From NCBI GenBank assembly GCA_051002015.1, contig JBPCMS010000021.1, forward strand, positions 1 through 6,782: a stretch of DNA of 6,782 nucleotides. The letters run 5' to 3'. The position numbers and the translations under genes were made by a program. The stretch is from JACDBE01 sp051002015. Its GTDB lineage: Bacteria > Actinomycetota > Acidimicrobiia > Spongiisociales > UBA5794. Shown piece after piece: positions 1 to 3,891 of this stretch. How positions within the stretch are numbered: the stretch's first letter is position 1; every line of letters starts with the position of its first letter. A model generated the notes under the pieces. The model was not told the origin of the DNA, searched no databases, and was given only the letters and a program-made list of their open reading frames with translations.

Positions 1-295
1 GCTCGTGTGTGGTGTCGATGACCGTCGCCCGCTCGGTGACGGCTACGTTCGACACCACCGGCGGGAGCGGTCCGTTCACGCTGACGGTGGTCACCGCGGG
101 GACCGGAACGGTGCGCAGCACGCCTGCCGGGATCAAGTGCGGTACCGACTGCTCGGAGTCGTATGCGTCTGGAACCTCCGTGACCCTGACCGCCAAGACC
201 AACGCAGGTTCGACCTTCACCGGATGGTCGGGGCCCTGCACCGGTGCGGGCTCTTGCGTGGTGTCGATGACGGCGGCGGTCACGGTCACCGCCAC
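1..295 (+). repeat. Long direct repeat, copy 1 (within repeat-protein gene)
   Basis: These bases recur at 502-802. The two copies differ by one synonymous substitution (C at 200, G at 707; both Thr codons) and one 6-bp indel (ACCGGA once here, twice at 603-614). Identity already holds at the first base of the window, so the left boundary may lie upstream. The copies diverge at 296/803. Confidence 0.95.
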
Positions 296-854
296 CTTCA
301 GCACCGGCGGCGGATCTGCGTTCACGCTCACGGTGAGCAAGGCTGGTACCGGTTCGGGGACGGTGACCAGCAATCCGGCCGGGGTTGACTGCGGCACGGA
401 CTGCACCGAGGCGTACGTCTCGGGGACGTCGGTGACCTTGACGGCCACCCCGGTGGCCGGCTCGACCTTCGCCGGTTGGTCGGGGACTTGTACCGGTACC
501 GGCTCGTGTGTGGTGTCGATGACCGTCGCCCGCTCGGTGACGGCTACGTTCGACACCACCGGCGGGAGCGGTCCGTTCACGCTGACGGTGGTCACCGCGG
601 GGACCGGAACCGGAACGGTGCGCAGCACGCCTGCCGGGATCAAGTGCGGTACCGACTGCTCGGAGTCGTATGCGTCTGGAACCTCCGTGACCCTGACCGC
701 CAAGACGAACGCAGGTTCGACCTTCACCGGATGGTCGGGGCCCTGCACCGGTGCGGGCTCTTGCGTGGTGTCGATGACGGCGGCGGTCACGGTCACCGCC
801 ACGTTCGACACCGGAGGCGCCGTCTCCGGCGGATACTGGGGCTCCCGGCTCTGA
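1..854 (+). CDS. Secreted InlB-B-type repeat protein, C-terminal part (5' truncated by window)
   Basis: The reading frame is open from the first base, in phase with codons starting at position 3, and stops at TGA 852-854. The GTG at 9 is not a real start: codons before it continue the repeat sequence (Ser-Cys before Val-Val-Ser-Met). It encodes the tail of one repeat, three full repeats starting with Phe-Thr-Leu-Thr-Val at 75, 321 and 576 (82-85 residues apart), and a 12-residue tail. Each repeat has a beta-rich pattern: FTLTV, AGTG..TV, P.G..CG.DC, Y.SGT.VTLTA, GS.F.GWSG.C, G.SCVVSM, VTATF. This matches the divergent InlB B-repeat (Flg_new_2-like) fold, known from extracellular and adhesin-like proteins. 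Four cysteines per repeat suggest disulfides, hence an exported protein (inference). No LPXTG motif or C-terminal membrane anchor is present, so surface attachment, if any, must come from the missing N-terminal part. The ligand is unknown. Confidence 0.85.
   Translation, partial: SCVVSMTVARSVTATFDTTGGSGPFTLTVVTAGTGTVRSTPAGIKCGTDCSESYASGTSVTLTAKTNAGSTFTGWSGPCTGAGSCVVSMTAAVTVTATFSTGGGSAFTLTVSKAGTGSGTVTSNPAGVDCGTDCTEAYVSGTSVTLTATPVAGSTFAGWSGTCTGTGSCVVSMTVARSVTATFDTTGGSGPFTLTVVTAGTGTGTVRSTPAGIKCGTDCSESYASGTSVTLTAKTNAGSTFTGWSGPCTGAGSCVVSMTAAVTVTATFDTGGAVSGGYWGSRL
502..802 (+). repeat. Long direct repeat, copy 2 (within repeat-protein gene)
   Basis: This is the partner of 1-295, offset by 501 bp, which equals 167 codons or two protein repeats. 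The repeat lying between them (about 321-500) has the same protein pattern but clearly different DNA. The gene therefore appears built from a two-repeat supermodule that was duplicated recently or is kept uniform by recombination. Confidence 0.95.
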
Positions 855-927
855 CCGAGGCGGTACGGTCTGGTCCCATCCGTCCCCCGGTGCGAGGGCG
901 GCCCCGGGGGGCCACACCCATCCCCGT

Positions 928-975
928 TTCTTAGGACCCGATCGCGTCACCTGCGACGCGTTTCGGTCCTAAGAA
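928..975. terminator. Large bidirectional hairpin between convergent genes
   Basis: A perfect 11-bp outer stem pairs TTCTTAGGACC (928-938) with GGTCCTAAGAA (965-975). A perfect 6-bp inner stem pairs CGCGTC (943-948) with GACGCG (955-960) around the loop ACCTGC; short unpaired or bulged bases separate the stems. It lies between the stop of the repeat-protein gene (854) and the stop of the minus-strand gene (1008), so it can serve both. No U-run follows on either strand, which is common for actinobacterial hairpin terminators. Confidence 0.75.
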
Positions 976-1007
976 GAGGGGGTCGGGGGCACCCGGCACC
1001 GTCAGAG

Positions 1008-1769
1008 TCAGAGATCGAGGGTGTGGGTGGCGACGTCGAGCCCGGCGTCGAGGGCCGCCAGGAGGTAGTCGTCGGGTCGATCCTCGGGCCGGGCGGCACC
1101 GTAGCCGAAGCTGTCGATGGACATCGCCCCCGCGGTGAGCGCCAGGGCCTCGAGATGGACGGCGAGGTCGGCGACCCCGACCACCCTGACCACGACGCCG
1201 TCCCCGGTCGACGCCGTCACCCGCACCGTTGCACCAGACCAGATACCCTCGACGGGGGCGGCAACCGAGCGCGAGATGCCCTTCGACCCGACCTGGGTCC
1301 CCCACAGGGACCCGACCGGGTCGGGGAAGGCGATCGCCTCGCCCCGCCGCTGGCGCCTACCCGGCTCGGTCCATGCGACCAGCACATCGAGCACCTCGTC
1401 GCTGCGTGCCGCCTCATGGGCGGCGAGACAGGGGGCGATCCCCGAGGCGAGGTTGGCGCCGGTGAGCAGCGTCCGGCCCATCGCGGCGAAGGCGGCGCCG
1501 TGGCGATCGGCGAGGGCAGGCTCGTCGGACCAGGTGACACACGAGATGCCGGCCTCGAGGGCGGCGGTCACATCGTCGCCGACCTCCTCGACGGCGTCGG
1601 TGACCATCACCCCGTATGCGCCCAGGTCGTCGGCGCGGCGGACCCGGCGGTCGGCGGTGTCGTCGGGGCGGCGCCCGACCAGTCCCATCCGGTCGAGCCT
1701 GCGATCGCCGAGGAGGATTCTTCCCGCCCTGGCGCCAATCTCGGCGGTCTCGTGCAGGGCGATCTGCAC
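1008..1769 (-). CDS. Rossmann-like oxidoreductase-fold protein of unknown function
   Basis: The 253-residue product starts at GTG 1769, one base after the TGA of the upstream 50-codon gene (TGA-C-GTG), which supports this start and translational coupling. Met-Gln-Ile-Ala-Leu then forms a natural first beta strand. Residues 1-60 resemble an NAD(P)-binding half: strand (IAL), helix (AEIGARAGRILL, 9-20), second strand ending in VGRR (31-34), and a later strand VMVTDA (54-59). The glycine motif expected after strand 1 is HETAEIG, so the canonical GxGxxG is missing. A second region from about 103 (TGANLASGIAP) recalls the start of the catalytic domain in saccharopine- or homoserine-dehydrogenase-like proteins. 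These similarities are general and the substrate is unknown. No signal peptide or membrane span is seen. It may have lost cofactor binding, or use another mode. It is the last gene of the minus-strand series, ahead of the 928-975 hairpin. Confidence 0.75.
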   Translation of the reverse strand: MQIALHETAEIGARAGRILLGDRRLDRMGLVGRRPDDTADRRVRRADDLGAYGVMVTDAVEEVGDDVTAALEAGISCVTWSDEPALADRHGAAFAAMGRTLLTGANLASGIAPCLAAHEAARSDEVLDVLVAWTEPGRRQRRGEAIAFPDPVGSLWGTQVGSKGISRSVAAPVEGIWSGATVRVTASTGDGVVVRVVGVADLAVHLEALALTAGAMSIDSFGYGAARPEDRPDDYLLAALDAGLDVATHTLDL

Positions 1770-1770
1770 G

Positions 1771-1923
1771 TCAGAGAGGGGTGCGCTGCCGGTCGGCGGG
1801 AAGCCAGGTTCCCGGCGTGACCGGAGCCCTGACCGGGCGCCGGGCGATGAGGGTGGCGACGGCGGCGGCGACGGCGGCGGCGACGGTGGCGACGACGGCG
1901 ACCGTCAGCCCGGGCGGCTTCAT
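1771..1923 (-). CDS. Single-span membrane microprotein, 50 residues
   Basis: ATG at 1923 opens 50 codons ending in TGA 1773-1771. Residues 6-27 form an uninterrupted Val/Ala/Leu/Thr segment, long enough for one membrane helix. It is followed by Arg28-Arg29-Pro-Val-Arg, which suggests that the C-terminal half (with Trp40, LPADRQR) faces the cytoplasm. There is no lipobox or clear signal-peptidase site. Three things support a real gene: the stop lies one base before the GTG of the next gene, a TACGAT hexamer sits six bases before the ATG, and it fills an otherwise empty 191-bp gap. It may anchor or regulate its downstream partner at the membrane (inference). The main doubt is the low-complexity GC-rich DNA under the helix, which favours chance Ala/Val runs. 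Confidence 0.7.
   Translation of the reverse strand: MKPPGLTVAVVATVAAAVAAAVATLIARRPVRAPVTPGTWLPADRQRTPL
1861..1884. repeat. 12-bp tandem repeat under the microprotein membrane helix
   Basis: GGCGGCGGCGAC occurs twice in perfect tandem on the plus strand and continues on both sides as degenerate GGCGAC-type units (about 1855-1902). On the minus strand it encodes Val-Ala-Ala-Ala units in the membrane segment. A gain or loss of one unit would keep the frame and change helix length by four residues. Confidence 0.7.
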
Positions 1924-1929
1924 GTCCGC

Positions 1930-1935
1930 ATCGTA
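1930..1935 (-). promoter_or_regulatory. Putative leaderless -10 for the microprotein gene
   Basis: TACGAT fits the actinobacterial TANNNT -10 pattern and lies exactly six bases before the ATG at 1923, so transcription would begin at or next to the A of the start codon. No clear -35 is visible and no Shine-Dalgarno sequence precedes the ATG. The 37-bp gap after the DUF2461 stop gives room for this internal promoter. Confidence 0.5.
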
Positions 1936-1960
1936 CCCGACGGCGGTGGAAGCACCCGGT

Positions 1961-2635
1961 TCAGCCGGGCCGGTCCGATGGGAGCTCGCTGGGACCGACG
2001 TGGCGATCGAGCCAGGCGCACAGCGGGGCGGCGCCGGTGAAGGTCTCCCGCACCCGGTCGGCGGCTCCGGCGGCGTGCATCCACCCCGCCACCGGCCACT
2101 CTCGCCAGGCCATCAGTCCCTTGTGGCGGAGCAGCCCGATGCGGGGATGGTCCTTGGGAAGGCCGCGGGGCGCCGTCTTCAGCGTCTCCTCCGCTCCGAT
2201 CCGGTAGCCGGCACTCACCAGGTCGTCGGTGAGGGCGGCGACCTCGGACCCGGAGACGTCGTCGTCGACGGCGGCGCGGAAATGCTCCAGCTGGTCGCGC
2301 CCCATGCCGTAGTAACCGGCCCCGGCCATCATCCCCGCGGCCGAGACCTGCACGTAGTAGCCGGCCCCACCCTCGCCCTCGGTGTACGCCCCGAGGTGGG
2401 TCTTGTACGGTGGGCGGCCCTTGGCGAAGCGCATGTCGTTGTAGGGGCGGTAGAGGTGGAAGAGTCCGTAGCTGGCGAACCCGGCGCACAGCGCCGCCAT
2501 GGGGTCGCGCACCAGTCGCTGGTAGTCCGCCTTGTTCGCCTGCCAGAACGCCCGGGTGTTGTCCGCCTCGAGACGCTCGAAGAACTCGAACGCCTCCGGA
2601 GGGAAGCCGGCAAACGGCACGGCTGATCCGTCCAT
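1961..2635 (-). CDS. DUF2461 (TIGR02453) family protein
   Basis: The 224-residue product begins at ATG 2635, one base after the TGA of the VIT-type transporter (TGA-C-ATG), with no Shine-Dalgarno sequence, so it is probably translated by coupling. The frame stays open further upstream, but that stretch only mirrors the transporter. The N-terminus carries the family hallmarks: FAGFPPEAFEFFERLEADN (8-26), then RAFWQANKADYQRLVRDPM (28-46). The conserved core is YRPYNDMRFAKGRPPYKTH (62-80), followed by GAYTEGEGGAGYYVQVS. Length is typical for the family (about 210-230 residues). It is expected to be soluble and cytoplasmic, with no signal peptide. The biochemical function of DUF2461 is not established. 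Coupling to a metal transporter is the only functional hint here, and it is an inference. Confidence 0.92.
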   Translation of the reverse strand: MDGSAVPFAGFPPEAFEFFERLEADNTRAFWQANKADYQRLVRDPMAALCAGFASYGLFHLYRPYNDMRFAKGRPPYKTHLGAYTEGEGGAGYYVQVSAAGMMAGAGYYGMGRDQLEHFRAAVDDDVSGSEVAALTDDLVSAGYRIGAEETLKTAPRGLPKDHPRIGLLRHKGLMAWREWPVAGWMHAAGAADRVRETFTGAAPLCAWLDRHVGPSELPSDRPG

Positions 2636-2636
2636 G

Positions 2637-3347
2637 TCAGGAGAGCGCGGTGCCGAACAGGGCGCCGACCACGTAGGCGGCGACGCCACCCACCCCGGCG
2701 ATGAGCAGGTTCTGGGCCCCGGCGACCAACGGGTTCTCGTCGGTGACCCTGCTCTTGATGAGACCGACGGCGAACAGCGCCACCGCGGTGAGGATGGATG
2801 CCCACAGGAGCCCGGTGGGGGCGGAATCGGTGAACAGGAACGGAGCGACGGCAGGGATCGCCCCGGCAAAGAAGAGCAGACCCGAGGTGACCATGGCCAC
2901 CAGCGGGTTGCGTCGCTCGGAGTCGACCACCCCGAACTCGAACACCTTCATGGCGTTGAGCAGCGCTTCGTCGTTGTGGGAGAAGGCGTCCATCGCCGGC
3001 TCGATGTCCTCGGGACGGAGCCCGATCTCCGTGAAGTACCCGCGCAGCTGGGCGACCTCCTCATCCCTGAAGTGCTCGATGTGCCGCATCTCGAGGGCGA
3101 TCTCCCGATCGAACACCTGCTCTTGCGACCGGGTGGCCAGGTACTCGCCCGCCGCCATCGACACCGCACCGGCGATAGCGCCCGCCACCCCGGTGAGCAG
3201 CACCTGGTCGGCGCTGAGGTTGCCGCCGACAACCCCGGCGACGAGCAGGATGGTCGACACCAGCCCGTCGTTGACCCCGAGGAGCACGTCGCGCACGTAC
3301 TGGCGGGCCTGGCCGACGTGTGGTTCGTAATCGATGGTTGCATCCAT
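2637..3347 (-). CDS. VIT1/CCC1-family iron/manganese transporter
   Basis: The 236-residue membrane protein starts at ATG 3347 (Met-Asp-Ala-Thr-Ile-Asp-Tyr). The longer open frame upstream overlaps the divergent gene and is rejected. The family motifs are in order: VLLGVNDGLVSTILLVAGVVGG (21-42) in helix 1, and GAVSMAAGEYLATRSQ (60-75) in helix 2. Asp27 and Met64 match the Asp and Met lining the ion path in plant VIT1. A cytoplasmic acidic segment of about 76-127 (Glu76, 82, 86, 91, 96, 97, 107, 113) corresponds to the metal-binding hairpin. Three further helices follow at about 149-172, 178-195 and 207-232. Family members export or sequester Fe(II) and Mn(II), usually with protons; here it would act in the cytoplasmic membrane. 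It is first in the minus-strand series and is coupled to the DUF2461 gene. Confidence 0.93.
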   Translation of the reverse strand: MDATIDYEPHVGQARQYVRDVLLGVNDGLVSTILLVAGVVGGNLSADQVLLTGVAGAIAGAVSMAAGEYLATRSQEQVFDREIALEMRHIEHFRDEEVAQLRGYFTEIGLRPEDIEPAMDAFSHNDEALLNAMKVFEFGVVDSERRNPLVAMVTSGLLFFAGAIPAVAPFLFTDSAPTGLLWASILTAVALFAVGLIKSRVTDENPLVAGAQNLLIAGVGGVAAYVVGALFGTALS

Positions 3348-3353
3348 CGTCCG

Positions 3354-3359
3354 AGGATA
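3354..3359 (-). promoter_or_regulatory. Putative leaderless -10 for the VIT transporter gene
   Basis: TATCCT on the minus strand fits TANNNT and ends six bases before the ATG at 3347, placing the transcript start at the start codon. There is no Shine-Dalgarno sequence. It points away from the plus-strand hexamer at 3377-3382, only 17 bp distant. Confidence 0.55.
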
Positions 3360-3376
3360 GGTCGCCGACGAACCGG

Positions 3377-3382
3377 TACCAT
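3377..3382 (+). promoter_or_regulatory. Putative leaderless -10 for the cyclic-nucleotide-binding-fold gene
   Basis: TACCAT fits TANNNT and ends seven bases before the ATG at 3390. No ribosome binding site precedes the ATG. A perfect 5-1-5 inverted repeat, ATCGG-T-CCGAT (3381-3391), overlaps the end of the hexamer and the start codon and could be an operator, though it is short. Confidence 0.55.
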
Positions 3383-3389
3383 CGGTCCG

Positions 3390-3875
3390 ATGACCACCCT
3401 CCCCGCAGACACCGGTCCCGACCCGAGGGTGCGCCGGATGCTCGCCGGCCATCCCTTCGTCCAGGGTCTCGCGCCGGCGGATCTCGAGATCTTCGTCGAG
3501 CACGGGGTGCTCACCGAGTTCGAGTCGCGCCAGATCATCTTCGCCTCCGGGGATCCCGCCGACGTGTTCTACCTGGTCCGGTCGGGGGTGGTCGCCCTCC
3601 AGGTCGATGCCGGAGGCAGCTACCCCCGCACCATCCAGAACCTCACCGAGGGCTCTGCGCTTGGATGGTCGTGGTTGTTCCCCCCGTACGTGTGGCAGTT
3701 CGATGCGGTGGCGCAGACCCCAGTGCGGACCATCGGCTTCGAGGCCGCCGCCCTGCGAGCCCGTTTCGAGGACCAGCCGGCAACCGGGTATCGGGTGATG
3801 GCCAGGGTGGCCGAGGTGATGTCCGAGCGGCTCCACGCCACCCGCCACCAGCTCCTCAACCTGGCGCTGTCCTGA
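3390..3875 (+). CDS. Stand-alone cyclic-nucleotide-binding-domain protein (no HTH)
   Basis: The 161-residue product starts at ATG 3390 with a leaderless -10 just before it. It has a CRP/FNR-type N-terminal beta-roll: HPFVQGLAPADLEIFVEHGVL (21-41), RQIIFASGDPADVFYLVRSGVVALQVD (47-73, containing the typical GD.AD.FYLV.SG signature), then the region that should hold the phosphate-binding cassette. That region reads GSALGWSWLFPPYVWQFDA (88-106), lacking the usual GE(L/M) and the Arg before the Ala/Thr that contacts cyclic phosphate. Binding of cAMP or cGMP is therefore doubtful. A C-terminal helix (about 135-158) resembles the dimer helix of CRP, but the protein ends where the helix-turn-helix domain would begin. 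It could be a ligand sensor acting through protein contacts. It is divergent from the metal transporter. Confidence 0.88.
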   Translation: MTTLPADTGPDPRVRRMLAGHPFVQGLAPADLEIFVEHGVLTEFESRQIIFASGDPADVFYLVRSGVVALQVDAGGSYPRTIQNLTEGSALGWSWLFPPYVWQFDAVAQTPVRTIGFEAAALRARFEDQPATGYRVMARVAEVMSERLHATRHQLLNLALS

Positions 3876-3891
3876 CCGGCGCCGGCGTCAG
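3872..3891. terminator. Short GC-rich inverted repeat at converging stop codons
   Basis: CTGAC (3872-3876) and GTCAG (3887-3891) are inverted arms holding the stop codons of both converging genes. The 12-bp gap between the genes is pure GC and contains the palindrome CCGGCGCCGG (3876-3885). This may act as a weak bidirectional terminator; there is no room for anything larger and no U-run. Confidence 0.35.

Noticed and set aside
1..854. CRISPR-like array suggested by repeated sequence
   Set aside because: The repeats are about 250 bp apart and protein-coding with in-frame variation; there are no short repeat-spacer units.
900..913. GGCCCC/GGGGCC inverted repeat as an additional terminator
   Set aside because: It has a two-base loop and is pure G/C, likely chance in this composition. 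The 928-975 hairpin is far better.
1023..2040. Several long plus-strand open frames across the Rossmann-like gene
   Set aside because: High GC leaves all frames open. The Arg/Pro/Gly-rich products have no domains, while the minus frame has a natural strand-helix pattern and start coupling.
2532..3389. N-terminal extension of the plus-strand frame ending at 3875
   Set aside because: It lies antisense to the VIT transporter and lacks any recognisable fold. The ATG at 3390 with its -10 and the normal start of the beta-roll domain define the gene.
3348..3848. N-terminal extension of the minus-strand transporter frame
   Set aside because: It overlaps the divergent sensor-like gene and is low in hydrophobic pattern. 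The family start and the leaderless -10 fit ATG 3347.
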